64,000 nt of DNA from Streptomyces roseofulvus (lineage in GTDB: Bacteria > Actinomycetota > Actinomycetes > Streptomycetales > Streptomycetaceae): NCBI RefSeq assembly GCF_039534915.1, contig NZ_BAAAWE010000001.1:1860001-1924000 (forward strand). Direction: 5' to 3'. Under the pieces are notes generated by a model that worked only from the letters and a program-made list of their open reading frames with translations, was not told the DNA's origin and made no database searches. Both the position numbers and the translations under genes were made by a program. Position 1 is the first letter of the stretch, and every line of letters starts with the position of its first letter. This document shows, piece by piece, positions 15,701 through 23,886 of the stretch.

Positions 15701-17796
15701 GCCGTGGTCTCTTCCGCGGGTGCGGCGGGTGCCGCGGGCTTCGCGGGCGCTGCGGGTTCCGGGGCCGGGGGTTCGGGGGTGGTGGGCGGGGGTGTGGGGC
15801 GGGTGCCGGCGGCGATGACGGCCCACAGGACCCAGACGACGCCGAGGAGGAGGCGGAGCCAGGCGGGGCTGAGGGGGATGCCGGGGATCATCAGGACGGC
15901 CTTGTCGAAGGCGTCGAGGAGGGTGAGCAGGCCGAGGACGACCGTGGTCCACGCGAAGACGGGGCGGGTGGGGCGCAGCAGGAGGCCGGTGACCGTCCAC
16001 CAGGCGCCGGTGAGGAGGAGGGCGAGGGCGGGGACGTGGGTGGGGGCGAGGGTGAGGGTGGAGCCGGCGACGTCCAGGGCGAGGCCGGCGAGGCCGGTGA
16101 GGAGGGCCGCGGCGGCGAGGCGGCGGCCGCGCAGGCGGCGCCACCAGAGGGCGGTGCCGACGAGGGCGAGGAGGAGGGCGGCGGCGAGGGCGATCTGGGT
16201 CTCGACGCGCTCCAGGCCGCGGGCGCCGTACCAGTCGCAGCCGGCGGGGAGGCGGCGGGCCTGGACGTTGTAGTCGGCGCAGACGAGGAGCTGGGCGAGC
16301 TTGACGGGTTCGCCGGCGAGGCGGGCGGTGGCGCCGGAGACCTCGCCGCGGGCGGCGCCGCAGGTCGGCAGGGTGCGGGGGCTGGAGGCGCCGGTGTCGG
16401 ACTGCCAGCAGTTCGCGCTGCCCTGGCCGTCCCACCAGACGTCGGTGCGGTTGGGGCGGGAGTTGCCGGCCTTGTCGGTGCCGAGGCGGTTGTTCGCGTA
16501 GCGGTTGTGGTGGGAGGTGTCGGTCTGCTTGGACCAGGCGGACTCGCCGCGGATGAAGGCGGGGACGGCGTTGAGGTAGAAGGCGGTGCGTTCGTGGCCG
16601 TAGATCCAGTTGTCCTCGTACAGGTTCCAGTTGCCGCCGGCGGTGATGATGCCGGAGCCGGGCGGCATGGAGATCTGGGGGCAGACGACGCCGTTCTCGT
16701 AGCCGCGTTCGGCGGGCGGCTTGGCGCAGGTGCCGTCGGCGACGTGGCGGTAGTAGTCCTCGTTGTTGTCGTGGATCACGTTCCGCTCGAACTTCGCGTG
16801 GTTCTGCGGGAGTCCGGGGTGGCCGGGGAAGGCGGAGTCCATCGAGGCGCCGCCCATGTTGTGGTCGAACTCGTTGTCGTGGACCCAGACGGAGTCCCCG
16901 GCGGTGCCGGAGTAGCCGACCATGTTGTGGTGGCTGCGGCAGCCGGTGATCTCGATGGAGTAGCGGGGGACGTCGTAGCCGCGCCCGTCGTTGATGTTCG
17001 AGGCCGAGCCGGGGTAGATGCCTGAGTCGCCGTTGCCGTAGGACTCGCAGTTCTTGTACAGGCCGTGGTCGGAGGCGAAGGTGAGGAAGCCGTACTCGTC
17101 GTTCCAGCGGGTCAGGACGTCGTCGATGACGAAGCCGTCGGCGGCGAGGACGTACAGCGAGTTGAAGGTGGTGCGCTGGGCGGTGAAGTTGCGGAAGTAG
17201 ACGCCGTCGGAGCGGTCGGCGCGGATCGCGTTGAGCTTGGCGTACTTGGCGTCGATGACGACGTCGAGGCGGGAGGCGCCGGTGCCCTCGATCTGGAGGT
17301 CCCGCTTGCCGAGGACGGCGACGAGGTTCTGGTTGTGCGGGCAGCGCGCCTGCTGCTCGTAGGACAGGATCTGGTAGCCGAACGAGGAGGTCGGGGCGTC
17401 CAGGGAGGCGCAGGCGCCGGTGGGCGCGGGCAGCGAGGGCTCCTCCTCGTACAGGCCGGGCAGGATCGCGATGGTCATGCCGGGCCGGTCGACGGCGTCG
17501 ACGGCCTGCTGGAGGTGGCGGAAGCCGGAGCGACCGCAGCGGGCGAAGAGCTCCAGGTTGCGGGCCTTGAGGGCGGCCGGGAAGGCGGCGATCCGGCGGT
17601 CGAAGTCGGCCCGGTCCGTCTTGCAGACGAGGAGGTCCGGCTCGCCCGTGCGGAGTTCCGGCACGCTGCCGGAGCCGTCGGGGAAGGTGACGGGCCGCTC
17701 CTCGTGCGCCTGGGCGCCGGGGGCGGTGAACAGGGCCGCGGCGAGCACCGCGAGCACGACCGAGAGCACGGAGACGAGCCTTCTGGTCCACGACAT
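15697..17796 (-). CDS. Secreted right-handed beta-helix protein with C-terminal membrane domain
   Basis: A 699-aa protein. The signal peptide is about 1-30 (cleavage after AQA-HEERPV, leaving an N-terminal His). A parallel beta-helix of pectate-lyase/NosD type covers about 70-480: LDVVIDAKYAKLNAI, DGVYFRNFTAQRTTFNSLYVLAADGFVIDD, CESYGNGDSGIY and CRSHHNMVGYSGTAGDSVWVHDN. Five membrane helices follow from about 520 to 670, then a Pro/Ala tail. It is rich in His and Cys. NosD-type proteins act in envelope copper and enzyme maturation; the fusion to membrane helices and the neighbouring cupredoxin suggest a metal-related surface complex (inference). ATG 17796 is the only start placing the signal peptide at the N-terminus. 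Confidence 0.8.
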   Translation of the reverse strand: MSWTRRLVSVLSVVLAVLAAALFTAPGAQAHEERPVTFPDGSGSVPELRTGEPDLLVCKTDRADFDRRIAAFPAALKARNLELFARCGRSGFRHLQQAVDAVDRPGMTIAILPGLYEEEPSLPAPTGACASLDAPTSSFGYQILSYEQQARCPHNQNLVAVLGKRDLQIEGTGASRLDVVIDAKYAKLNAIRADRSDGVYFRNFTAQRTTFNSLYVLAADGFVIDDVLTRWNDEYGFLTFASDHGLYKNCESYGNGDSGIYPGSASNINDGRGYDVPRYSIEITGCRSHHNMVGYSGTAGDSVWVHDNEFDHNMGGASMDSAFPGHPGLPQNHAKFERNVIHDNNEDYYRHVADGTCAKPPAERGYENGVVCPQISMPPGSGIITAGGNWNLYEDNWIYGHERTAFYLNAVPAFIRGESAWSKQTDTSHHNRYANNRLGTDKAGNSRPNRTDVWWDGQGSANCWQSDTGASSPRTLPTCGAARGEVSGATARLAGEPVKLAQLLVCADYNVQARRLPAGCDWYGARGLERVETQIALAAALLLALVGTALWWRRLRGRRLAAAALLTGLAGLALDVAGSTLTLAPTHVPALALLLTGAWWTVTGLLLRPTRPVFAWTTVVLGLLTLLDAFDKAVLMIPGIPLSPAWLRLLLGVVWVLWAVIAAGTRPTPPPTTPEPPAPEPAAPAKPAAPAAPAEETTA

Positions 17797-17803
17797 GGCG
17801 GCG

Positions 17804-17833
17804 AGAGTAGAGCATTGTTCATCTTTTTGACCC
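17804..17833 (-). promoter_or_regulatory. Candidate promoter/operator of the beta-helix operon
   Basis: On the minus strand TACTCT (17809-17804) could be a -10 hexamer only 7 nt from the ATG, suggesting a leaderless or near-leaderless mRNA. Overlapping it, GAGCATTGTTC (17810-17820) is an 11-bp near-palindrome with one mismatch that could be an operator. No good -35 is seen. Confidence 0.3.
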
Positions 17834-17962
17834 CACCGTGCGGGGAGGGATCGAGACCGGGCCGCGCGAGCTCGTCGGGCCGCCCCGTTGACGGGAGCGG
17901 CGCGGAATCCTACGGTCATCCATAGGAATCCTTTCAGGACCAGCGCAGGACAGGAGCGGGCG

Positions 17963-19276
17963 ATGACGACCGAGCAGGCCAGGAAGACGGCCGAGGCGCT
18001 CACGTACAGCACCGGATTCGGCAACGAGCACGGCTCGGAGGCGCTCCCCGGCGCCCTGCCGGAGGGCCGCAACTCGCCGCAGCGCGCCCCGCTCGGGCTC
18101 TACGCCGAACAGCTCAGCGGCAGCGCGTTCACCGAGCCGCGGGCGCACAACCGGCGCTCGTGGCTCTACCGGATCCGTCCGTCGGCGGCCCACCCGCCGT
18201 TCGTCCGGACGGACAACGGCGCCGTCCGCACGGCGCCCTTCGCCGAGACCGTCGCCGACCCCAACCGGCTGCGCTGGAACCCGCTGCCCGAACCGGCGCC
18301 GGGCACCGACTGGCTGGCCGGCCTGTGGACCCTCGGCGGCAACGGCGACGCGACGCAGCGGACCGGCATGGCCGTGCACCTCTACCACGCCAACGCCCCC
18401 ATGGAGCGGGTCTTCGGGAACTCGGACGGCGAGCTGCTGATCGTCCCCGAGCGCGGCGGCCTCCTGCTCCGCACCGAGCTGGGTCTGCTCGCCGCCCGCC
18501 CCGGCGAGGTGGCACTGATCCCCCGCGGGGTCCGCTTCCGCGTCGAGCTGCTGGACGAGACCGCGCGCGGCTACGTGTGCGAGAACTACGGCGCCCCGTT
18601 CCAGCTCCCCGACCTCGGCCCGATCGGCGCCAACGGCCTCGCGAACGCGCGGGACTTCCGTGCCCCCGTCGCCGCCTACGAGGACGTCGAGGGCCCGGTC
18701 GAGGTGGTCAACAAGTTCTGCGGCAACCTCTGGACGGCGACGTACGGCCACTCGCCGCTCGACGTCGTCGCCTGGCACGGCAACCACACCCCGTACGTCT
18801 ACGACCTGCGCCGCTTCAACGTCATCGGGACGATCTCGTACGACCACCCCGACCCGTCCATCTTCACCGTCCTCACCTCGCCTTCCGACACCCCCGGCCT
18901 GGCCGGCGTCGACTTCGTCGTCTTCGCCCCGCGCTGGCTGGTCGGCGAGGACACCTTCCGGCCGCCGTACTTCCACCGGAACGTGATGAGCGAGTACATG
19001 GGCCTGATCGAGGGCGCGTACGACGCCAAGGCGGAGGGCTTCGTGCCCGGCGGCGGCTCACTGCACAACATGATGTCCGCGCACGGCCCCGACCGGGAGA
19101 CCTTCGACAAGGCGAGCGCGGCCGAGCTGAAGCCGCAGAAGATCGACGACGGCCTGGCCTTCATGTTCGAGACCCGCTGGCCGGTGACGGCGACCGCGCA
19201 GGCGGCCGGCGCCGACCACCTGCAGCGGGGTTACGACGACGTGTGGCAGGGTCTGGAGCGTCATTTCCGGCCGTAG
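17963..19276 (+). CDS. hmgA: Homogentisate 1,2-dioxygenase
   Basis: A 437-aa Fe(II) ring-cleaving dioxygenase that converts homogentisate to 4-maleylacetoacetate in tyrosine/phenylalanine catabolism. Strong family features are [26 protein letters not shown] at the N-terminus, [22 protein letters not shown]-type cupin strands, and the iron-binding C-terminal cupin. The latter has His and Glu in [14 protein letters not shown] and His in MMSAHGPD. The length matches the family (430-440 aa). ATG 17963 has CAGGAG 7 nt upstream. The GntR gene 45 bp downstream is probably co-transcribed. Confidence 0.97.
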   Translation: MTTEQARKTAEALTYSTGFGNEHGSEALPGALPEGRNSPQRAPLGLYAEQLSGSAFTEPRAHNRRSWLYRIRPSAAHPPFVRTDNGAVRTAPFAETVADPNRLRWNPLPEPAPGTDWLAGLWTLGGNGDATQRTGMAVHLYHANAPMERVFGNSDGELLIVPERGGLLLRTELGLLAARPGEVALIPRGVRFRVELLDETARGYVCENYGAPFQLPDLGPIGANGLANARDFRAPVAAYEDVEGPVEVVNKFCGNLWTATYGHSPLDVVAWHGNHTPYVYDLRRFNVIGTISYDHPDPSIFTVLTSPSDTPGLAGVDFVVFAPRWLVGEDTFRPPYFHRNVMSEYMGLIEGAYDAKAEGFVPGGGSLHNMMSAHGPDRETFDKASAAELKPQKIDDGLAFMFETRWPVTATAQAAGADHLQRGYDDVWQGLERHFRP

Positions 19277-19321
19277 AGTCCTGCCTCAGCCGCCCCACCC
19301 CGTCGTCGTACGGAGAACGCC

Positions 19322-20071
19322 GTGACCGCCTTCGCTCCCGACTCGCTGGTCCTGAACCGCAAGCTCCCGCTGTGGTACCAGGTCTCGCAGTCCCTGCGCG
19401 CCTCCATACTGGGCCGCACGCCCGACGCCTCGCTGCGGCTGCCCACCGAGGAGCAGCTCGCCGCGCACTACGGCGTCAGCGTGCTGACCATGCGGCAGGC
19501 GCTCAAGGAGCTGGAGGAGGAGGGGCTGATCAGCCGGCACCGGCGGCGCGGCACCTTCATCGAGCCGGGCGCCCGGCGCTCCACCCCGCGCCGGCTGCTC
19601 GGCTCGATCGACGCGATCGTGGCCCAGCAGTCCGGCGAGCGGACCACGGTCCTCGGCCACGGCCCGGAGCCGGTGCCCGGCGAACTCGCCGAGCACTTCC
19701 CCGACCTGGCCGAGGTCGCCACCTACCGCCGGCTGCGCCGCGACGGCGAGAGCGGCGAGCCGACGAACTGGGCGGAGAACGCGGTCCGGCCGGAGTTCGC
19801 CGCCGCCATCGACCCGGCGGACCTGGAGCGCTGGCCGATGACGAAGGTGCTCCGGGACGTCGTCGGGGTACGGATCAGCCGGATCACCGACACGGTCGAG
19901 GCGCGCCTGGCCGACCCGGAGACGGCGGAGCTCCTCCAGGTCCCGCTGCTCTCCCCGATCCTCCACTACACCGGCGTCACCTACGACGACGGCGGCCGCG
20001 TCGTCGACGTCGCCCGCATCCGCTACCGCGGCGACCGCTTCTCCTTCACGGTGACGGTCGAGGCGCACTGA
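19322..20071 (+). CDS. GntR-family regulator (HutC/UTRA type)
   Basis: A 249-aa repressor. The N-terminal winged HTH (about 15-80) reads LPLWYQVSQSLRASILGR, LPTEEQLAAHYGVSVLTMRQALKELEEEGLISRHRRRGTF. The C-terminal UTRA effector domain (about 95-245) ends in DVARIRYRGDRFSFTVTVEAH. The start is GTG with CGGAGAACGCC upstream. Position directly after hmgA suggests sensing of an aromatic-catabolism intermediate such as homogentisate, but this is inference. A monovalent or dicarboxylate ligand is equally possible for UTRA proteins. Confidence 0.9.
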   Translation: MTAFAPDSLVLNRKLPLWYQVSQSLRASILGRTPDASLRLPTEEQLAAHYGVSVLTMRQALKELEEEGLISRHRRRGTFIEPGARRSTPRRLLGSIDAIVAQQSGERTTVLGHGPEPVPGELAEHFPDLAEVATYRRLRRDGESGEPTNWAENAVRPEFAAAIDPADLERWPMTKVLRDVVGVRISRITDTVEARLADPETAELLQVPLLSPILHYTGVTYDDGGRVVDVARIRYRGDRFSFTVTVEAH

Positions 20072-20095
20072 CGCCTGCGCTCCGCGCTCGTTAGC

Positions 20096-21322
20096 ATGCC
20101 GGGCGTGACAGAGGGTTCGGGGTGGCAGGGGGCCGCGGTGGGTGACGACGTGCCCCTGCTCGACGAGCTGATGCCGTGGTCGGTGGCGCCGCTGCGGTTC
20201 GGGCGGGCGTGGATCGTGGCGCCCGACGTGCGTACGCTGCGCGGGCGGTGGGACCGGCTGGTGGCGGCGGAGGGGGCGGAGCGGGAGGCGTTGTTCCGGC
20301 CGAGCCGGGCGCGGACGACGGGTACGGCGGTGGCGGCGCTGCCGGGGCAGCGGACCGGGACCGGGCGGTTCGCCCGCGAGACCGGGCCCTGTCCGGAGCC
20401 GGTCCGGGTGCTGTCCGGGCCGTTCGACGAGGAGTGGCTGCTGCCCGACCACCGGCTGATCGACACCGCCCGCCCCGAGCTGTGGCGGGTGGCGGGAGGT
20501 CCGCAGCTCTTCGCGGTGGAGCAGGGGTACGTGCCGGGGGCGGCCGGGCCGCCGCTGGTGGTGACCGGCGCGCTGCCGGAGGGGCGGTCACCGGCGGGCC
20601 GGCCGGGGCGGATCCGGCCGCTCTTCCGGCGTCCGGGCGGCGCGGAGCCGAATCTGGCGCCCGGTCTGGCCGGCTTCCTGCGGGAGCGGTACGGGGCGGT
20701 GGAGCCGGTCCGGTGGCTCGCCTGGGTCGTCGCGGCCGCGGTCCCCTCCCCCGCCGGGTGCCGGGTGCCGCTGCCGGCGGACCCGGAGGTGTGGGCGGCG
20801 GGGGTGGCGCTCGGGCGGGAGCTGCTCGACGTCCAGCTGCGGGGCGCGCTGAGCGGGACGCGGCCGCGGCTGCCCGGCGGGCGCCGGCCCTATGTGCGGG
20901 CGGCGGTCCCGGCGCGCCCCGAGGCACTGGCGTACGACCCCGTCGACGAGGTGCTGAGCGTCGGCGGGGGCCGGATCTCCCCGGTGCCGGCGGTGGCCTG
21001 GGAGTACCGGACCGGCGGGGTGCGGGTCCTGGAGCGGTGGTTCGCCCGCCGGACCGCGCCGGCCGACCCGGGCTCGCTGGAGGCGATCGGCCCGGCGGCC
21101 TGGCCGCAGGAGTGGACCTCCGAGCTGCTCGACCTGATCACGGTGCTCGCGCTGCTCGGTGAACGGGAGGCGGAGCGCGCCCCGTTCACGGCGGCCGGCG
21201 GCCCGGGCCGGGCGGCGCTGCGGGCGGCGGGCGTGCTGCCGGTCCCCGAGCGGGCGCGCCGCCCGGCCTCGGTCCTGGACCATCAGGAGGAGGGCCCGGA
21301 GGGCCAGTTCACGCTGGTGTGA
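20096..21322 (+). CDS. Stand-alone homologue of the type ISP restriction enzyme C-terminal (specificity) region
   Basis: A 408-aa protein. It opens PLLDELMPWSVAPLRFGRAWIVAPDVRTLRGRWDRLV. The central signature DEEWLLPDHRLIDTARPELWRV resembles the C-terminal target-recognition region of type ISP restriction-modification enzymes. No methyltransferase (NPPY/FxGxG) or helicase/nuclease motif is present, so it cannot methylate or cleave by itself. The C-terminus reads ISPVPAVAWEYRTGGVRVLERW. It is isolated: neighbours are the hmgA-linked GntR gene and a convergent TetR gene (14-bp overlap). ATG 20096 or GTG 20105 could be the start. Assignment rests on memory of the family's motifs. Confidence 0.55.
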   Translation: MPGVTEGSGWQGAAVGDDVPLLDELMPWSVAPLRFGRAWIVAPDVRTLRGRWDRLVAAEGAEREALFRPSRARTTGTAVAALPGQRTGTGRFARETGPCPEPVRVLSGPFDEEWLLPDHRLIDTARPELWRVAGGPQLFAVEQGYVPGAAGPPLVVTGALPEGRSPAGRPGRIRPLFRRPGGAEPNLAPGLAGFLRERYGAVEPVRWLAWVVAAAVPSPAGCRVPLPADPEVWAAGVALGRELLDVQLRGALSGTRPRLPGGRRPYVRAAVPARPEALAYDPVDEVLSVGGGRISPVPAVAWEYRTGGVRVLERWFARRTAPADPGSLEAIGPAAWPQEWTSELLDLITVLALLGEREAERAPFTAAGGPGRAALRAAGVLPVPERARRPASVLDHQEEGPEGQFTLV

Positions 21323-22052
21323 CGGTCCCGTCGGCGGGCCCGGCCGTCGCGAAGGAGTCGAGCAGCCGCGCGATGGTCATCGCGAAGATCTCGTCCGCGT
21401 CGACGGGGGCGGCGGGCTCCGCGAGCAGCGCGGCGAGGTGCGGGTACCGTCCGGTCGCCACCTGGCCCATCAGGTAGGCGCCGCGCACGGCCTGTTCCTC
21501 CTCCTCGGACCAGGGCAGGCCGCGGGCGCGTTCGGCGATGGCCTGCTCGTTCCGCACGGTCGCCATCACGGTGCCGTTGACCATCGCGATGAGCTGCATC
21601 TTGAGGCCGGCGGGCACGTCGAGCGGGGCGAGGCAGCCGAGGCACCACTCCAGATAGCGCAGCGCGTTCGGGCTGAAGCCGTAGGCGGTGGTCATGACCC
21701 GGGTGAGCCAGGGGTGGCGGTACATGATCGCGCGGGTCTGGCGGGCCAGCTCGGTCATGTCGGCCCGCCAGTCGCCGCTGGGCCGTTCCGGGAAGACGTA
21801 CTCGGCGCTCGCGGCGTCGACCATCAGCTCGTACAGGTCCTCCTTGCGGGGGACGTAGTTGTAGAGCGACATCGTGCCGCAGCCGAGGTCGGCGGCGATC
21901 CGCCGCATGGAGACCGCGTCGATGCCGTCGGCGTCGGCGATGCGGACGGCGGCGTCGACCACGTCCTGCCTGCTGAAGGCGGGTTTGGGGCCGCGGCCCG
22001 CGCGCTCGGGGCGCGCCCAGATCACTTCGGGTTCGGCCGCTCGGCCCGCCAT
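21309..22052 (-). CDS. TetR/AcrR-family regulator of the adjacent ABC exporter
   Basis: A 247-aa repressor of the TetR_C (TetR class) type. After a 25-residue leader the HTH is FSRQDVVDAAVRIADADGIDAVSMRRIAADLGCGTMSLYNYVPRKEDLYELMVDAA. The C-terminal domain WRADMTELARQTRAIMYRHPWLTRVM is typical of regulators linked to drug ABC exporters. ATG 22052 has GAGGTGATGAG upstream. It is divergent from the exporter with a 61-bp gap that contains a palindrome; a second copy overlaps the exporter's first codons. Confidence 0.92.
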   Translation of the reverse strand: MAGRAAEPEVIWARPERAGRGPKPAFSRQDVVDAAVRIADADGIDAVSMRRIAADLGCGTMSLYNYVPRKEDLYELMVDAASAEYVFPERPSGDWRADMTELARQTRAIMYRHPWLTRVMTTAYGFSPNALRYLEWCLGCLAPLDVPAGLKMQLIAMVNGTVMATVRNEQAIAERARGLPWSEEEEQAVRGAYLMGQVATGRYPHLAALLAEPAAPVDADEIFAMTIARLLDSFATAGPADGTVTPA

Positions 22053-22078
22053 CTCATCACCTCGCTCCCCATCGTAGT

Positions 22079-22140
22079 TACGTACACCGTACGTAGTGCG
22101 GTACGGTCTCCGCATGACAACTACGTACGCTGTACTTAGT
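22079..22140. promoter_or_regulatory. Twin TetR operators and a leaderless promoter for the ABC exporter
   Basis: Operator 1 is the perfect TACGTAC-ACC-GTACGTA (22079-22095). Operator 2 is ACTACGTAC-GCT-GTACTTAGT (22120-22140), with one mismatch; it begins 7 nt into the exporter coding sequence. A -10-like TACGGT (22102-22107) lies 6 nt before the ATG at 22114, which suggests that transcription starts at the A of ATG. No RBS is visible. Confidence 0.65.
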
Positions 22141-23052
22141 GAGGGCCTGGAGAAGCGGTACGGCGAGGTGCACGCCCTGCGCGGGCTCGATCTCGCCGTC
22201 CCCGAGGGCACGGTCTGCGGCCTCCTCGGGCCCAACGGCGCCGGCAAGACCACCGCCGTCCGGATCCTCACCACGCTCCTCGCCCCCGATGCCGGAAGCG
22301 CCCGCGTCGCCGGGCACGACCTGGTCCGCGACCCGGCGGGGGTGCGCCGGCGGATCGGCGTCACCGGCCAGTACGCCTCCGTCGACGGCGACCTCACCGG
22401 CGCGGAGAACCTGCGCCTCTTCGCCCGGCTCCTGCGGCTCCCGCGCGCCCGCGCCGACGAACTCCTGGAGGAGTTCGGGCTCGACGCGGCCGGCGACCGG
22501 CTCGCCCGCACCTACTCCGGCGGCATGCGGCGCCGCCTCGACCTCGCGGCGAGCCTGCTGGCCCGCCCCTCGGTCCTCTTCCTCGACGAGCCGACCACCG
22601 GTCTCGACCCGCGCAGCCGGGGCGCCGTCTGGGACACCGTCCGGGGGCTCGCGGCGCAGGGCACCACCGTGCTGCTCACCACCCAGTACCTGGAGGAGGC
22701 CGACCGGCTCGCCGACGACATCGTGCTGATCGAGGAGGGCCGGGCCGCCCACCGCGGCACCCCGGCCGAGCTGAAGGCGCTCGTCGGAAGCCGGGCCGAG
22801 GTCGTCCTCGCCGGGACCGGGCCGCTGGAGCCCGCCGCGGCGGTCCTGGACCGGCTGACCGGCTCGGCGCCGGACCTGGACGCCGAGCGCCGCACGGTCG
22901 GCGCGGTCACCACCGACCCCGCCCTCACCCTCCCCCGGCTGGTCCGCGAGATCGACGCGGCCGGGATCCGCATCGTCGACGCCTCGCTGCGTCCGCCCAC
23001 CCTCGACGAGGTGTTCCTGCGCCTCACCGGACGGAAGGAGACCGCCGCGTGA
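22114..23052 (+). CDS. ABC transporter ATPase, daunorubicin-resistance (DrrA) type
   Basis: A 312-aa cytoplasmic ATPase. Walker A is GLLGPNGAGKTTAVRIL, the Q-loop is TGQYASVDGDLTG, the signature is YSGGMRRRLDLAASL, Walker B is VLFLDEPTTGLDPRSR and the H/Q-loop is LLTTQYLEEADRLADD. The C-terminal extension ending LTLPRLVREIDAAGI and PPTLDEVFLRLTGR is the DrrA regulatory domain, so export of a hydrophobic compound is likely. ATG 22114 is favoured because the spacing from TACGGT fits a leaderless mRNA; the upstream GTG 22096 has no RBS. The gene overlaps its permease by 4 bp. Confidence 0.93.
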   Translation: MTTTYAVLSEGLEKRYGEVHALRGLDLAVPEGTVCGLLGPNGAGKTTAVRILTTLLAPDAGSARVAGHDLVRDPAGVRRRIGVTGQYASVDGDLTGAENLRLFARLLRLPRARADELLEEFGLDAAGDRLARTYSGGMRRRLDLAASLLARPSVLFLDEPTTGLDPRSRGAVWDTVRGLAAQGTTVLLTTQYLEEADRLADDIVLIEEGRAAHRGTPAELKALVGSRAEVVLAGTGPLEPAAAVLDRLTGSAPDLDAERRTVGAVTTDPALTLPRLVREIDAAGIRIVDASLRPPTLDEVFLRLTGRKETAA

Positions 23053-23825
23053 ACGCCCTCGCCCTCGAAGGCGCCGCCCTGGTCGGCCGCAACCTCCGGC
23101 GGATCCGGCACGCCCCCGCCCTCACCGTGATGACCCAGACGATGCCGGTCGTCTTCCTGCTCTTCTTCGGGTACGTCCTCGGCGGCGCCCTCGCCATGCC
23201 CGGCGCCGCGTACCGCTCCTTCCTCGTCCCCGGCCTGCTCGTCGCGACCGCCGCCGGCGGGCTGATGACCGGCATGTTCCAGGCCGCCCAGGACACCCAC
23301 CGGGGCGTCACGGACCGGTTCCTGACCCTCCCGGTCGGGCGCGCCGCCGTGCCGCTCGGGCAGGCCGTCGCCGACCTGATCGTCTGCGCCGCCGGCACGG
23401 TCCCGCTGGTGCTGGTGGGGCTCGCCATGGGCTGGCGTATCGAGGGAGGCGCGCCGGCGGCACTGGGCGCCTTCGGGCTGCTGCTGCTCTTCCGCTTCGC
23501 GACGACCTGGGCGGGGATCCTGCTCGGCCTCGCCTCCGAGAGCGAGGAGGCGGCCGGCCAGCTCGGCAGCGCCGCCTTCATGCTGCCGCTGCTCTCGAAC
23601 GCGTACATCCCGACCGACGGCATGCCGGGCTGGCTGCGCACGGTCGCCGAGTGGAACCCGATCTCCGCCGTCACCACCGCCGTGCGCGCGCTCTTCGGCA
23701 ACGCCCCCGTGCCGGACGGCGCCGCCTGGCCGGTGGCCCACCCGGTCGCCGGCTCGCTGCTGTGGTCGCTCGGCCTGATCGCGGTCCTCGCGCCGCTCGC
23801 CGTCCGCCGGTACGGGCGCCGCTGA
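23049..23825 (+). CDS. ABC-2 type permease, DrrB type
   Basis: A 258-aa membrane protein with six hydrophobic segments. The ABC-2 signature region is AAFMLPLLSNAYIPTDGMPGWLRTVAEWNPISAVTTAVRALFGN. The N-terminus RNLRRIRHAPALTVMTQTMPVVFLLFFGYVLGGAL is typical of DrrB-like exporters. The GTG start overlaps the ATPase stop (GTGA), giving translational coupling. Together they form one exporter under the divergent TetR repressor. Confidence 0.93.
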   Translation: MNALALEGAALVGRNLRRIRHAPALTVMTQTMPVVFLLFFGYVLGGALAMPGAAYRSFLVPGLLVATAAGGLMTGMFQAAQDTHRGVTDRFLTLPVGRAAVPLGQAVADLIVCAAGTVPLVLVGLAMGWRIEGGAPAALGAFGLLLLFRFATTWAGILLGLASESEEAAGQLGSAAFMLPLLSNAYIPTDGMPGWLRTVAEWNPISAVTTAVRALFGNAPVPDGAAWPVAHPVAGSLLWSLGLIAVLAPLAVRRYGRR

Positions 23826-23886
23826 GCCGGCGGTGTGAGCCGGCTCCTGATGACAGGGCCCGGCCGGGCGCGGTAGGCAGGCGGGC

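Noticed and set aside
15701..17815. Long Arg/Pro/His-rich frame running from upstream of the cupredoxin gene across the beta-helix gene
   Set aside because: It is in a different frame from the beta-helix gene and only its last 343 codons (15700-14669) are a real protein. The upstream part is low-complexity.
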